Origin: Methylobacterium sp. J-090
Lineage (GTDB): Bacteria; Pseudomonadota; Alphaproteobacteria; Rhizobiales; Beijerinckiaceae
Direction of reading: 5' to 3'
Assembly: GCF_022829345.1 (NCBI RefSeq)
Contig: NZ_JAKSXV010000012.1
Coordinates: 1 to 53,570, forward strand
DNA length: 53,570 nucleotides
Every line of letters begins with the position of its first letter. Within the stretch, counting starts at the first letter, position 1. Below the pieces are notes generated by a model, which saw only the letters and a list, made by a program, of their open reading frames with translations, did not search any database and was not told where the DNA came from. Positions 7,680-16,520 of this stretch are shown here, piece by piece. A program made the translations under genes and the position numbers.

Positions 7680-9896
7680 TCATCCGGCCGCGGTTAAACC
7701 CTTCATTTCTGCCGAGGCAAGCCCAAGTCCAAAGCGCGTGGCGAACGCGTCCGCTGGCATGGGCTTACCAAACAGGTAGCCTTGTCCCTCCTGACAGCCC
7801 TCATTTCGCAACAGCGCATGCTCTTCCTCCGTCTCGATCCCCTCAGCGATCACCGCAAGTTTGAACCCGCATCCAAGTTGAAGGATCGCTTGCACAATTG
7901 TCACGTCCTCGTCCGATGCGAGCATCCCGGTCACGAACGAGCGGTCGATCTTCAGTCTGGTTAGCGGGAAGCGCTTGAGCATGCTGAGTGAGGCGTAGCC
8001 CGTGCCATAGTCGTCGAAGGCGATCCCTACCCCGTATCCTCGGAGTTCATGTAGCGCCGCGACCAACTCGCCGTCATGATGCAGCGCGATCGTCTCAGTA
8101 ATCTCCAGTTCCAAGGCGGCGGCAGGCAGACCGGTGTCGCGCAAGATTGCGGCCACTGTCTCGGCGAGATCCCCACGTTGCACCTGTGCACCGCATAGGT
8201 TCACACCTATGCGGAAGTCAGAGGCTCCTGCCGCGCGCCAGCGCACCGCTTGGGCACAGGCGGTTTTGAGCACCCAGTCGGCGACCGGCGCGGCATAGCG
8301 GCTCGCGTCGAGCACACTGAGGAATGCGATCGGTGCGAGTATGCCGCGCTTGGGGTGCCGCCAACGGATCAGCGCTTCCGCTCCAACCAATACGCCATCA
8401 CTCAGCCGCACCTGCGGCTGGTAGAACAGCATGAACTCGCCGCGCTCGACTGCCCGACCCAGTTCATCGCGGCAGGTCCGTACGCGGCATGCCTCCTGTC
8501 GCAGCACAGGTACGAACAGCCGGTGACAGTGCTTCCCGTCGCTCTTAGCTTGATATAGTGCGAGGTCAGCGCAGGACAGCAGCTCGTCGGCACCCTCCCC
8601 GTGAGCCGGCGCCAGGGCGATGCCAATGCTCGATCCCAGTCGCAGTACCTGCCCCTCCTGCTCGAACGGTTCGGCGATCGCAGCGATTACGGTCTCCGCC
8701 ACCTCGGCGGCCCGCAGCGGGTCACCGAGGTCATGCAAGAGCAGCACGAACTCGTCGCCGCCGAGCCGCGCGGCGGTGTCCGACGGACCAATGCACGCGA
8801 GTAGACGGCGGGCTATCGCCCTGAGGGCGGCGTCACCCACTGCATGTCCATAGCTGTCATTGACCTCCTTGAAGCCGTCGAGGTCGAGCATTAGTACCGT
8901 TACGGGAGAGGCTACGGCCATGATCTCCGTCAACCGCCGATGCAACACCTTACGGTTTGGAAGTTCGGTTAGCGGGTCGAGGTGAGCCATGCGGAACAGG
9001 CGTTCCTCGTCGGCGCGCCGCTTGCGGATATCGCGGACGATGGCGCCGAATGCTGCCGTCCCACCTTCTTTCCACATGGACAATGACAACTCGATCGGAA
9101 ATTCGGTCCCGTCTCGATGGCGGGCCGAGAGTTCGACGGTGGTGCCCACGAGTCGGGGCTTTCCCCCGGCTGCGATGCGATGAAGTCCGCAGCCGTGGCC
9201 GCCGCGGAGGCGCTCGGGGACGATGAGATCGACGGGCTGTCCCGCGGCTTCGGCGGCGCTGTGACCGAAAAGGGCCTCGGCGCTTCCGTTCCAGAATGTG
9301 ATGAACCCCTGTGCATCAGCGCAGATGATGCCATCTGGAGAGGTCGCGGCAATGTGCCGGAACCGAGATTGGCTGCTTCGATCAGCGACCTCTAAGCGAC
9401 GGAGTTCCAGGCGATCGAGGGCGAGCTTTGCCAATTCATCCAGCGTCTGCAGATCAATGGCGGAAAAGTATTCTTTCGGCTTCGTATCGACGAGGCAGAG
9501 TGTGCCGATTGCATGTCCTGATGGTGTTCGTAAAGGTATACCTGCGTAGAACCGAATAAATGGTGCACCAGTAACTAGAGGGTTGTTGCAGAACCGCGCG
9601 TCGATAGTCGCGTCTAGGACGATGAGTGCTTCGAACTGAGCAATCGCATGTGAACAGAACGCGACGTCACGATTGGTCTCGCACACGTCTAGACCGACCT
9701 TGGCGTGGAAAACCTGCCGGTCGCGGTCGAGGAGGGAAATGAAGGCAGTTGGAACCTGGAACAGCCGCGCTGCCAGCGAAACGATCTGAGAGAAGGCCGG
9801 GGCCGCCTCGGTGTCGATCAGATCGTACTCAGCGAGTGCTGCGATGCGCGCAGTTTCCCCGGCGATGAGAGGTTCGGATCGGACAATGGATGCCAT
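7680..9896 (-). CDS. GAF-PAS-GGDEF-EAL c-di-GMP enzyme
   Basis: A 738-residue cytoplasmic protein that should make and/or degrade cyclic di-GMP. GAF spans about 15-165 (FYAGIPLRTPSGHAIGTLCLVD), PAS about 175-295, GGDEF about 300-462 with an intact RLGGDEF at 377-383, and EAL about 475-725. EAL shows GAEALIRW, GVNLCGAQ, LEITET, AFDDYGTGY, LKIDRSF and AEGIETEEE, so all metal-binding and catalytic residues seem present. The usual RxxD inhibitory site before GGDEF reads GPSD, so product inhibition through that site is unlikely. No membrane segment. The GAF domain resembles that of the GAF-HTH protein at 32746. The next gene on the same strand is a chemoreceptor, 119 bases upstream. Confidence 0.95.
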   Translation of the reverse strand: MASIVRSEPLIAGETARIAALAEYDLIDTEAAPAFSQIVSLAARLFQVPTAFISLLDRDRQVFHAKVGLDVCETNRDVAFCSHAIAQFEALIVLDATIDARFCNNPLVTGAPFIRFYAGIPLRTPSGHAIGTLCLVDTKPKEYFSAIDLQTLDELAKLALDRLELRRLEVADRSSQSRFRHIAATSPDGIICADAQGFITFWNGSAEALFGHSAAEAAGQPVDLIVPERLRGGHGCGLHRIAAGGKPRLVGTTVELSARHRDGTEFPIELSLSMWKEGGTAAFGAIVRDIRKRRADEERLFRMAHLDPLTELPNRKVLHRRLTEIMAVASPVTVLMLDLDGFKEVNDSYGHAVGDAALRAIARRLLACIGPSDTAARLGGDEFVLLLHDLGDPLRAAEVAETVIAAIAEPFEQEGQVLRLGSSIGIALAPAHGEGADELLSCADLALYQAKSDGKHCHRLFVPVLRQEACRVRTCRDELGRAVERGEFMLFYQPQVRLSDGVLVGAEALIRWRHPKRGILAPIAFLSVLDASRYAAPVADWVLKTACAQAVRWRAAGASDFRIGVNLCGAQVQRGDLAETVAAILRDTGLPAAALELEITETIALHHDGELVAALHELRGYGVGIAFDDYGTGYASLSMLKRFPLTRLKIDRSFVTGMLASDEDVTIVQAILQLGCGFKLAVIAEGIETEEEHALLRNEGCQEGQGYLFGKPMPADAFATRFGLGLASAEMKGLTAAG

Positions 9897-10015
9897 GATT
9901 CGTGCTCGTTCGAGAACTTTTCGTCGAATTATTTCGAAATTTTGACTACGTCGTGAGTAGACGAAAGAATGCAGCGGCTATTTGTGGGCTAACTGCTGCG
10001 CCGAGCTTGGCATAT

Positions 10016-11494
10016 TCATCCGACGGCACGTGCCGCCTCGCGGACCTGACGGGTGGCTTGGTCAACCCGCTCGCTTGCCTGAGCGATCGTGCCCATGCCG
10101 GCGGCGATGGCCATCACTCCATGGGAGGCCGTCTGCATGCTGGCCGACATCTCTTGCGTCACCGCGGACTGTTCCTCGACGGCGGCCGCGATGGCCGCTG
10201 AGACGCTATCGAGCGTTCGGATCGTCGCCTGGATCGATCCGATTGCCTCCACCGCCTCGCGGGTCGCCGTTTGCGTCGCCACGATCTGCCCACGGATTTG
10301 ATCGGTCGCCCGAGCTGTCTGTTCGGCCAGCGCCTTCACCTCGGCTGCGACGACGGCGAATCCCTTGCCGGCAGGGCCGGCGCGCGCCGCCTCGATCGTA
10401 GCGTTGAGAGCCAGAAGGTTCGTTTGTGCCGCGATGCCCTGGATCAGAGCTACAACGTCGCCGATCTGTGCCGCCTGACCGCTCAGCCCAGCAACGATGC
10501 TGCCTGTGCGCTGCGTCTGCTCGACGGCCTCGCCTGCCATCTGGGCCGCATGGCTCACCTGCTGACTGATCTCCCCTACCGAGGCCGAGAGTTCTTCTGC
10601 GCCTGAGGCCACGCTCTGGATGTCGCTAGAGACCCGACCCACCGTGGCCGCGGCCTCGTTCGTCTGCCGGGTAACATCCTCGACCGCATCGCCGATGGCA
10701 TCGAGATCCGTCCCTATCGTCTGCCGGGCTTCGGCTCGACGGTGGCGCTCGTGCACCTGCGCGGTAATGTCTGTCGCGAACTTGACCACCTTGATGGTTA
10801 GTCCATCCGCGTCCGTAATCGGGTTGTAGGTCGCCTGGATCCAGACCTCCCGCCCGCCCCGAGCAAGGCGGCAGTACTCCCCTGACTGGAACTTGCCCCG
10901 CGCAAGGGCGGACCAGAAATCCTGGTAGGCCGGGCTCGTGCGATCCGTCTCCGTCACGAACAGGCTATGATGCCGTCCCTGGATCTCCTCCAGCCGATAG
11001 CCAAGCGTGTCGAGGAAGTTCGAATTGGCTGTCTGGATGGTGCCATCGGGGGCAAAAGCAATGACTGCTTGCGACCGATGCAGGGCAGCGATTTGGCCTT
11101 CGAGGTCCAAGGTACGCAGCGTCTGGGCAGTGATATCACAGGCAAATTTGACGATCTTCATGGGCTTGCCCGCTCGATCGAGTACGGGACTGTAAGAAGC
11201 CTGGAGCCAAATCTCGCGGCCTCCCTTGGCGATGCGCCTGAACACCGCTGCCTGAGTCTCGCCGCGGCCGAGGGACTTCCAGAACTCCTCATAAGGCCTA
11301 CTCAGGCGCTGGGTCGGATCGACGAACAGACCGTGATGCTGGCCTTTGATTTCGTCGAGGGTGTACCCCGTCGTCGAAAGAAACTTCGCATTGGCATCGA
11401 GGATCGTGCCGTCGGGGCGAAATTCGATCGTCGCCTGTGCCTGATTCAACACCGCGAGCTTGGCGCGCGAGGCATGGCCTGGAAGGTTGAACAT
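10016..11494 (-). CDS. Soluble double-PAS methyl-accepting chemotaxis protein
   Basis: A 492-residue receptor without membrane segments. Two PAS domains (about 12-120 and 135-240), both containing [12 protein letters not shown] or GQHHGLFV sequences, are followed by a cytoplasmic signalling domain (about 270-490) with the hairpin tip [23 protein letters not shown]. This is the BdlA-like layout: a cytosolic sensor linked to CheA/CheW. The tip reads [14 protein letters not shown] where the paralogue at 33623 and most receptors read ARAGEAGRG, so a Glu has become Pro. It shares strand with the GGDEF-EAL gene. Confidence 0.93.
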   Translation of the reverse strand: MFNLPGHASRAKLAVLNQAQATIEFRPDGTILDANAKFLSTTGYTLDEIKGQHHGLFVDPTQRLSRPYEEFWKSLGRGETQAAVFRRIAKGGREIWLQASYSPVLDRAGKPMKIVKFACDITAQTLRTLDLEGQIAALHRSQAVIAFAPDGTIQTANSNFLDTLGYRLEEIQGRHHSLFVTETDRTSPAYQDFWSALARGKFQSGEYCRLARGGREVWIQATYNPITDADGLTIKVVKFATDITAQVHERHRRAEARQTIGTDLDAIGDAVEDVTRQTNEAAATVGRVSSDIQSVASGAEELSASVGEISQQVSHAAQMAGEAVEQTQRTGSIVAGLSGQAAQIGDVVALIQGIAAQTNLLALNATIEAARAGPAGKGFAVVAAEVKALAEQTARATDQIRGQIVATQTATREAVEAIGSIQATIRTLDSVSAAIAAAVEEQSAVTQEMSASMQTASHGVMAIAAGMGTIAQASERVDQATRQVREAARAVG

Positions 11495-11685
11495 GATGGA
11501 TCCGGCAGCTGATGATGCGACGTGAAAAGCCGGGCTCAGCGCCGTTAGGCGAATAGCCGAATGGCGGGTCCGTCCAGATGATCTGTGTACGAAACCGAAC
11601 GAAAAAATAATGAATAGTATAAAATATCACGAAAACGTGATGCAAAATATTTGATGCAGAACAATTTGCAAACCGATCAATTGAT

Positions 11686-11709
11686 GGGCCAGCTTGGGCT
11701 GGCCCGTGT
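11686..11709. terminator. Hairpin resembling a terminator
   Basis: A perfect 8-bp stem GGGCCAGC-ttgg-GCTGGCCC is followed by gtgtttt on the plus strand. No plus-strand gene ends just upstream. It lies in the 11495-12140 interval, which otherwise holds the AT-rich upstream region of the chemoreceptor gene and one doubtful small frame. Confidence 0.45.
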
Positions 11710-11822
11710 TTTGATCATTTGGCGTCTTTGGCAAAGTCTGGTGCAAAATATCAGGGCTGGGCCCTCATTTTGCCCTCTGATACATTTTTAGACGATCAGC
11801 TGATACCGAGTATCAAGCGCGA

Positions 11823-12008
11823 TCACACCCAGGACCGCCTCACAAGGGCCGTGACAGCCATTCGACCTCGGCGTCCAACTCCGGCCCGTGACGGTGCCGA
11901 GGGGTTCAGGCGGGCCTGCATCACAATTCCAGGCTTGAACACCGGCAGCCGCCTAGTTCCCATTTGCACCGCTTCGCCGCTCATCAGGGTCCTGACGGTT
12001 CGCACCAT
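11823..12008 (-). CDS. Doubtful small hypothetical protein
   Basis: A 61-residue frame from ATG 12008 (MVRTVRTLMSGEAVQMGTRRLPVFKPG). It is basic and ends in a run of arginines. The composition is plausible for a small DNA- or nucleotide-binding protein but no family is recognised. A plus-strand frame (11719-12027) overlaps it completely, and I could not decide between them. Confidence 0.25.
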   Translation of the reverse strand: MVRTVRTLMSGEAVQMGTRRLPVFKPGIVMQARLNPSAPSRAGVGRRGRMAVTALVRRSWV

Positions 12009-12086
12009 CCGATTTTTTGACCAATGAAGAGCGCGCATTGAGCGGTCATGAGGCAATTAGGACAGCGAACATTCTTCGATAGTTGA

Positions 12087-12106
12087 TTTCGATAAAATAA
12101 TCGAAA
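12087..12106. promoter_or_regulatory. Inverted repeat upstream of small membrane protein gene
   Basis: TTTCGAT-6 bases-ATCGAAA is an exact 7-bp inverted repeat in an AT-rich stretch 35 bases before the gene at 12141. Its size and position fit an operator. A related TTTCGAAA lies upstream of the GGDEF-EAL gene near 9934. Confidence 0.35.
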
Positions 12107-12140
12107 TTACGTCTTATGATGATTTTATAGACTCCAATAT

Positions 12141-12428
12141 GTGCATAAACCAGATTGTTGGACGGCAGACGAACGGCGTCTCATCATCGCATCGAGCCTC
12201 TCTGATGGATATCTCCTCCCAGATACTTCGCCTCGCAGTCTCAGGACTTGCGAGGCGTTTTTGATACGTCTGCGGGCAAAATCTGGCCCGTATGCCTCAT
12301 CAACGAGAAGGGCGCAGGAAGAGATCGCCTACGAACGCGAGACGGCGATCAATCGCAAATGGATCGCATACATTATCTTATCGACCGTCGTGTACGAGTT
12401 GATTGGTTTCGTCATCCTGGGGTGGTGA
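12141..12428 (+). CDS. Hypothetical protein with C-terminal membrane helix
   Basis: A 95-residue frame starting with GTG. The N-terminal part is polar (TADERRLIIASSLSDGYLLPD). The last 24 residues (WIAYIILSTVVYELIGFVILGW) form one membrane helix, so it is probably a tail-anchored inner-membrane protein. Function unknown. Confidence 0.5.
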   Translation: MHKPDCWTADERRLIIASSLSDGYLLPDTSPRSLRTCEAFLIRLRAKSGPYASSTRRAQEEIAYERETAINRKWIAYIILSTVVYELIGFVILGW

Positions 12429-12475
12429 ATATTTGCAACCAATATCTCGCCGCCTCACATTCATGGGGGGCAGTG

Positions 12476-12699
12476 ATGTTCGAAGATGTGAAGATGTATT
12501 CCGAAATTTTGTCTGAGCCGAGATCTCCAATCTACTATGTAATCTTACTGACTGACTGCGGCAAAGTGCATAACGTTTTGTGTCTCAACGCGGACGATGA
12601 CGAACTGGCCATCGAACGCGCGAAGATGATGGTTGATGGTTCGCCACCGAGTTATGGGACGGCCTGCGCCTCATCGAACATTTCGCACCCGTGATGTGA
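12476..12699 (+). pseudogene. Frameshifted small hypothetical gene
   Basis: The frame MFEDVKMYSEILSEPRSPIYY...ERAKMMVDG runs well to about 12635 and then degenerates. The next frame continues with a sensible ending, ELWDGLRLIEHFAPVM, and a TGA at 12697-12699. A single missing base near 12630-12640 explains this. The family (a small protein ending in ...ELWDGxRLI) appears lineage-specific. Could be a sequencing error rather than decay. Confidence 0.5.
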
Positions 12700-12709
12700 G
12701 GCTGTGGCG

Positions 12710-12964
12710 ATGACACAAAATCAGATAGCCCAAAATCAGGCGACGTCCCTCAGAGTAAGGGTCGAGGCCACGGGCGAAAGGCCGCGCGGGTGGGCGTGGG
12801 CGATCTATCGCGACGCGGATCGGCTTCTCATAGCGCGATCACGCTCGCTGTACTGGAGCCACCGCGAAGCCGAAGAGGCCGGAAGCGACGCCGCCGCCAC
12901 CGTGAAGCGGAACCTCCAACTGCGTGCGTCCCGGCTGGGTCGGCCGCACCCTGGCGAGGAATGA
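12710..12964 (+). CDS. Small hypothetical protein, WAWAI family
   Basis: An 84-residue protein (ATG 12710, or GTG 12704). The core RGWAWAIYRDADRLLIARSRSLYWSHREAEEAG resembles the protein at 19022-19243 (KWAWAIHRLPSRTLILRSIPAYADCSQALVAGG), so the plasmid carries two members of one unnamed family. Function unknown. Confidence 0.55.
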   Translation: MTQNQIAQNQATSLRVRVEATGERPRGWAWAIYRDADRLLIARSRSLYWSHREAEEAGSDAAATVKRNLQLRASRLGRPHPGEE

Positions 12965-13093
12965 TCCGCGCGCCACGCTTCCTCACCGAGAAGGCCCCAA
13001 CCCCCGCAACGTGTTTACGATCCGCTCGACACCGGCCCCGTCGAGGTGCGGGTTCTCGGCCGCGACGCGGAGGATCAGTTCGGATTTGATCAT
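12965..13093 (-). pseudogene. ihfB: IHF beta-subunit remnant
   Basis: From ATG 13093 the sequence reads MIKSELILRVAAENPHLDGAG, VERIVNTL: the start of an integration host factor beta subunit. A frame-changed continuation GVGAFSVRKRGAR matches the beta-arm region of the same family. The stretch in between (roughly 25 residues of the intact protein) and everything after KRGAR are missing. The ribosome-binding site is still present (AAAGGTG). It ends exactly where the opposite-strand WAWAI gene ends. Confidence 0.75.
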
Positions 13094-13178
13094 GGCGGCA
13101 CCTTTGGCCGCGTGATGGCGCTGGTTTAAGCCGGCATGGAAATGGTACGGCCCGCCAGTCTCCCATCCGAGCCCCGCC

Positions 13179-13592
13179 ATGCCGATCCGGCGCGAGCACC
13201 GGTTCTTCTACCCTATCGACTGGGCGCAGCTTTCGGCTGTAATCCGGTTCCGCAGGGCTGGCGGGGCATGTGAGGGCTGTGGTAGGCCGCACGGACGGTT
13301 CGTCTACTGTCTCAAGGATGGCCGCTGGTGGGATGCGGTCTGCGGAGCATGGCGAGACCGCCAGGGGCGTTCCGTAGCCGCCCTGCCCCGCCTGGACGAG
13401 CTTGAGGGCCTACGGCGCACGAAGGTGGTTCTGGCCGCCGCGCATCGCGACCACGACACCGCAAACAACGCCGACGCCAACCTCGTCGCGCTCTACCAGC
13501 GCTGCCACATCCTGCACGACCGTCCCGAGCACAAGCGCAGGCGGAGGCGGACGCTGTTCCGAAGGCGGGCCGATGGTGACCTGTTCGGTTGA
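13179..13592 (+). CDS. HNH endonuclease-like protein, copy 1
   Basis: A 137-residue protein with a first CxxC (CEGCGRPHG), a central domain, and a C-terminal HNH-type segment AAHRDHDTANNADANLVALYQRCHILHD. It is almost identical to the protein at 43062-43493. In that copy the second zinc pair reads LCQRC, while here it reads LYQRC, so one probable zinc ligand is lost. It is likely a small DNA-cutting or DNA-binding protein, and this copy may be impaired. Confidence 0.7.
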   Translation: MPIRREHRFFYPIDWAQLSAVIRFRRAGGACEGCGRPHGRFVYCLKDGRWWDAVCGAWRDRQGRSVAALPRLDELEGLRRTKVVLAAAHRDHDTANNADANLVALYQRCHILHDRPEHKRRRRRTLFRRRADGDLFG

Positions 13593-13736
13593 AGTCTCGT
13601 TTCGGGAGCGGTGCTGGCCGGCACAAGGCTGGGAAGGGTAGGACCGGGCACCTGCGGACACAGCCGGGAAAAGGCTCGACTCGCCGCTCCAGTCCGTGCA
13701 GCAATTGCAATCGGCAAAAAGGAGAATGAGCATCCA

Positions 13737-13946
13737 ATGCTCGCGAGGGTTAGTCCGGTTGATTTCGTCCGCGCCACTACGTCAGGCCGGACCCAGCCAG
13801 CGCTTCTGAACTGCGAGCGGCCGGACGGTGAGTTCATTGAGGTCATCGCCAAGTTTTCGAGTTTTTGCGATGAAGGAGTCGCCAACCTCGTGCGTGAGGT
13901 TATCGCCGCTTGTCTCGCTGGAGATCTCGGGCTTCCAATTCCCTGA
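13737..13946 (+). pseudogene. Truncated HipA-like kinase N-terminus
   Basis: The frame MLARVSPVDFVRATTSGRTQPALLNCERPDGEFIEVIAKFSSFCDEGVANLVREVIAACLAGDLGLPIP stops at TGA after 69 residues. This resembles the first domain of the HipA-family kinases (HipA_2 type) found in Proteobacteria, which are several times longer. Nothing downstream continues the fold in any frame. Recognition is by memory of the family pattern only. Confidence 0.45.
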
Positions 13947-14056
13947 CCCTGACCCAGCAAACTGGTCCGCGCTGAGCGCAAGTTTTTCGGGCATCCTGAA
14001 CCCTGAAGGAGGGTGGATGCCATGCCTCGCAAACACTTCACGAACGAACACGCTAA

Positions 14057-14356
14057 TCAGCAGTCGTTGCTGCCCGGCTTCACGACCTGACCCTCGGTCG
14101 GCTTCTTCTCACCAGCGCCGATCTGGGTGTTGCCACCGACGTTATTCATGGCGCCGACGGTACCCGGGGACTCGGCCTTGGCGCCAGGGGTGACCTTCGT
14201 ATCCGAAGCACCATCCGCCTTCGAGCTCTTGTCAGTCGAGGCGCTCTGGCCCTGGGCGTTAGTGGTCGTACCGACCGCACAGGGCGCGGCCATTGATGCC
14301 GACCCCGCGGCGATTAGAGCCACGGTGGCGAGGGTGATCGTGCAAAAATTCTTCAT
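14057..14356 (-). CDS. Small exported low-complexity protein
   Basis: A 99-residue protein with signal peptide MKNFCTITLATVALIAAGSASMAA and a mature region rich in Gly, Ser, Thr, Lys and Asn (GTVGAMNNVGGNTQIGAGEKK). Probably a disordered periplasmic or envelope protein. It resembles in style the protein at 21901-22194, which also has an MNN motif. Confidence 0.65.
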   Translation of the reverse strand: MKNFCTITLATVALIAAGSASMAAPCAVGTTTNAQGQSASTDKSSKADGASDTKVTPGAKAESPGTVGAMNNVGGNTQIGAGEKKPTEGQVVKPGSNDC

Positions 14357-14498
14357 TGGTTTTCTCCGGGACGTTTCCTGAAGTTCCCAACGTGACGGGT
14401 CTTCCCACTTTCCGACGAAGCGGCCTGATGTGGCACCCGATCCCTAGCCGCATCCACCGTACCCGCCTATCCCGTCCGGCCACCAAGCACCGGACCTC

Positions 14499-14873
14499 AT
14501 GTCAGCCGCACCCAAGATCATCCCCGCCGACGCCCAGGCCTGGCGACAGGGCTTCCTGAACCTCCGGCCGAGCGTCGTGCCGTGTCCCGGCCTGACCATG
14601 CAGAGTTGGGCTGGCGTCCATGAGAAGTGCGTCGACTTCCTTGACCGCCGGGCCGATGAGGCTGCCGCATTGTGCTGGACCACGCTCGACTTGTTCGGTG
14701 TGCACCCGGAGGCGGGGCTGATCCGCCCGGACTTCTGCGGCAGCATCGTCATGTCGGGCGACAAGGTCTCGACGCTGACCGCCAATCGCATCGTATTCGT
14801 CAACACCGCACACTACCGGGACACTCCCGGCCGGCCGACCGGCGCTGTGCCGATATGGCTGTTCGGGCGTTAA
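14499..14873 (+). CDS. MSAAPK-family hypothetical protein, copy 1
   Basis: A 124-residue protein of unknown function beginning MSAAPKIIPADAQAWRQ and ending PGRPTGAVPIWLFGR. The copy at 44627-45001 is highly similar, including the bases just upstream (cctatcccgtccggccaccaagcaccgga), and a third C-terminal remnant lies at 46558-46608. Here, unlike copy 2, no nucleotidyltransferase gene follows. Confidence 0.7.
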   Translation: MSAAPKIIPADAQAWRQGFLNLRPSVVPCPGLTMQSWAGVHEKCVDFLDRRADEAAALCWTTLDLFGVHPEAGLIRPDFCGSIVMSGDKVSTLTANRIVFVNTAHYRDTPGRPTGAVPIWLFGR

Positions 14874-14978
14874 TATATTAAATGACGTGCAACCTTTGAC
14901 CGCAGATCACTCTTTTGTTAACTCGCGGGCGGGCATGCCGTCCGTCATCGAGCGGGCAAGGCAGCCTGAGACGAGCTC

Positions 14979-15134
14979 ATGTACAGGGTAATGCAAAGAG
15001 TATGGGTGCCGAGGCCAGGACGGCTCACGCCCTTCATTGCGGGCATCGTCGCGGCCCTCACCGAGTTCTACCCCTTATCCCCGGCTAACCTACTACCCAA
15101 TCGGATTGCGGAGGCGTTACAGGCCTTGTCCTAA
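14979..15134 (+). CDS. Possible 51-residue protein
   Basis: ATG at 14979 to TAA at 15132-15134. The middle reads LTPFIAGIVAALTEFYPLSPANLLP, which has coding-like composition, but there is no clear ribosome-binding site and no recognised relative. Confidence 0.25.
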   Translation: MYRVMQRVWVPRPGRLTPFIAGIVAALTEFYPLSPANLLPNRIAEALQALS

Positions 15135-15227
15135 CGAGCAGATGATTGCCATCGTCAGTTTCATCGGTCGTTGAGACGCGCACCGCAGTTTGTGCGAAGC
15201 CCTGATGTTTAAACGTCAACTCTCTTC

Positions 15228-15386
15228 TCATGCATTCAAGTGATTGATCAGCCATAGTGTTGCTTCGTCTAATGTAGTGAACGGATGCGGTCTATGACCC
15301 GATAGTCGAACAAATCCAGCTTCCAAAAACGAGCTATCATGATCTTCGTGTTCGCTGCCGAGGCGCACTAAAACCCCAACCAGCAA
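15228..15386 (-). CDS. Small hypothetical protein in an otherwise empty gap
   Basis: A minus-strand frame of 46-52 residues (TTG 15386 or GTG 15368) ending SSFLEAGFVRLSGHRPHPFTTLDEATLWLINHLNA. Balanced composition and an amphipathic C-terminal helix support coding. It lies about 110 bases beyond the stop of the Crp/Fnr gene on the same strand. Nothing else convincing is seen between 14874 and 15497. Confidence 0.4.
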   Translation of the reverse strand: MLVGVLVRLGSEHEDHDSSFLEAGFVRLSGHRPHPFTTLDEATLWLINHLNA

Positions 15387-15496
15387 GCGTCGGCGATCAC
15401 GAGCATACCCTCCCGATCAGAGCTGGCCGTGTCAATAGCAATAGGCTGGGATACCACCATCACCTCAACAGAGCATTGTTCTACCATTGGCTAGCC

Positions 15497-16255
15497 CTAT
15501 TGCTCCCGGTTTATCCAGGACACAGAACGCCGGTCACCCCAGCGCGTGTTCCGCAGGTGGAGATAATTTGGCGTGAAGTGGCAGTAGGCCTTGATCCTAT
15601 CGACATCGAGGATGGTCAGGGTGCGCTGCTTCAACGTGATCAGGCCGAGAGCCTTGAGCTCGCGGATCGTACGGTTCACGTGGACGTTCGACAGCCCCAT
15701 TGTGTCGGCGAGGTCGATTTGGGTGAACGGGAACGAGAAACTGTTGTCGGTCACGCAGCCCACCGCTTCAAGGCGCGTGTGAAGTTCGCATAGAAGATGG
15801 GCGATGCGCTGGTTCGGCGGCCGGCCACCGATGTTGACCAACCACTCACGCAGGACTGCCTCATCAACGAGGGCACACCACCAAAACGCCTTGGTGATGT
15901 TGGGGTAGCGCGCTGTGATTTCATCAATGGATCGCCGGGGGATATCTACGACCCGGCAGGGCGAGATCGTGCCGATGTTGTGGTCCATTTCGTCGAGGAT
16001 GAAGACGTTCAGATCGCAGAAGTCGCCCGGCACGAAGTAGGCCATGATTTGCCGCTGCCCGTTCGGCAACACCTTATAGCGGCAGGCGAACCCGTCGAGG
16101 ATCAGGTGGACGTTCTCGGGCGCCTCCCCCTCCCGGATGAGGTCGACATGAGCTCCCACCTGTCGGGTTCGTAGTACAAGGCCGTCCAGCGCCCATCGAT
16201 CCTGATCGCTCAGAGCCTCGTAGCTATCAAGTTTTTGGGCCAGGGCATGAGTCAT
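15497..16255 (-). CDS. Crp/Fnr-family transcription regulator
   Basis: A 252-residue regulator. The N-terminal cyclic-nucleotide-binding-like beta-roll spans about 25-140 (LIREGEAPENVHLILDGFACRY and VPGDFCDLNVFILDEMDHNIG). The C-terminal Crp-type winged helix spans about 155-230 (FTQIDLADTMGLSNVHVNRTIRELKALGLITL, recognition helix NVHVNRTIRELK). No N-terminal cysteine cluster of the oxygen-sensing FNR type is present; ligand unknown. Rhizobial and methylobacterial genomes carry many such paralogues. Confidence 0.9.
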   Translation of the reverse strand: MTHALAQKLDSYEALSDQDRWALDGLVLRTRQVGAHVDLIREGEAPENVHLILDGFACRYKVLPNGQRQIMAYFVPGDFCDLNVFILDEMDHNIGTISPCRVVDIPRRSIDEITARYPNITKAFWWCALVDEAVLREWLVNIGGRPPNQRIAHLLCELHTRLEAVGCVTDNSFSFPFTQIDLADTMGLSNVHVNRTIRELKALGLITLKQRTLTILDVDRIKAYCHFTPNYLHLRNTRWGDRRSVSWINREQ

Positions 16256-16352
16256 GATGCTACTCGCGCGTTCGGATCACAAACGCTGGGTGCGAAAGCG
16301 TACCGAGTACGAAACACGCGATAACCGCGTATGTTCAAAAGCAAGCGCTTCA

Positions 16353-16520
16353 CTAAAACGGTGAAAAATTAGGCAGTTCGGCGATATCTCGAATGATTTC
16401 GCCGAGAGCCTTCAGGGCGGCTATTATGACCGTGTCGGTCAGACCGAACCCTGCAGCCCCCTTCCTTGCCTGCATGGCATCCGCAATCCTTGTGAATTTC
16501 CTAAGCCTAGACGTCGCCAT
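16353..16520 (-). CDS. Small hypothetical protein
   Basis: A 55-residue protein (ATG 16520, MATSRLRKFTRIADAMQARKG...). It overlaps the end of the gene at 16507-16746 by 14 bases, consistent with coupled translation. Mostly helical; function unknown. Confidence 0.4.
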   Translation of the reverse strand: MATSRLRKFTRIADAMQARKGAAGFGLTDTVIIAALKALGEIIRDIAELPNFSPF

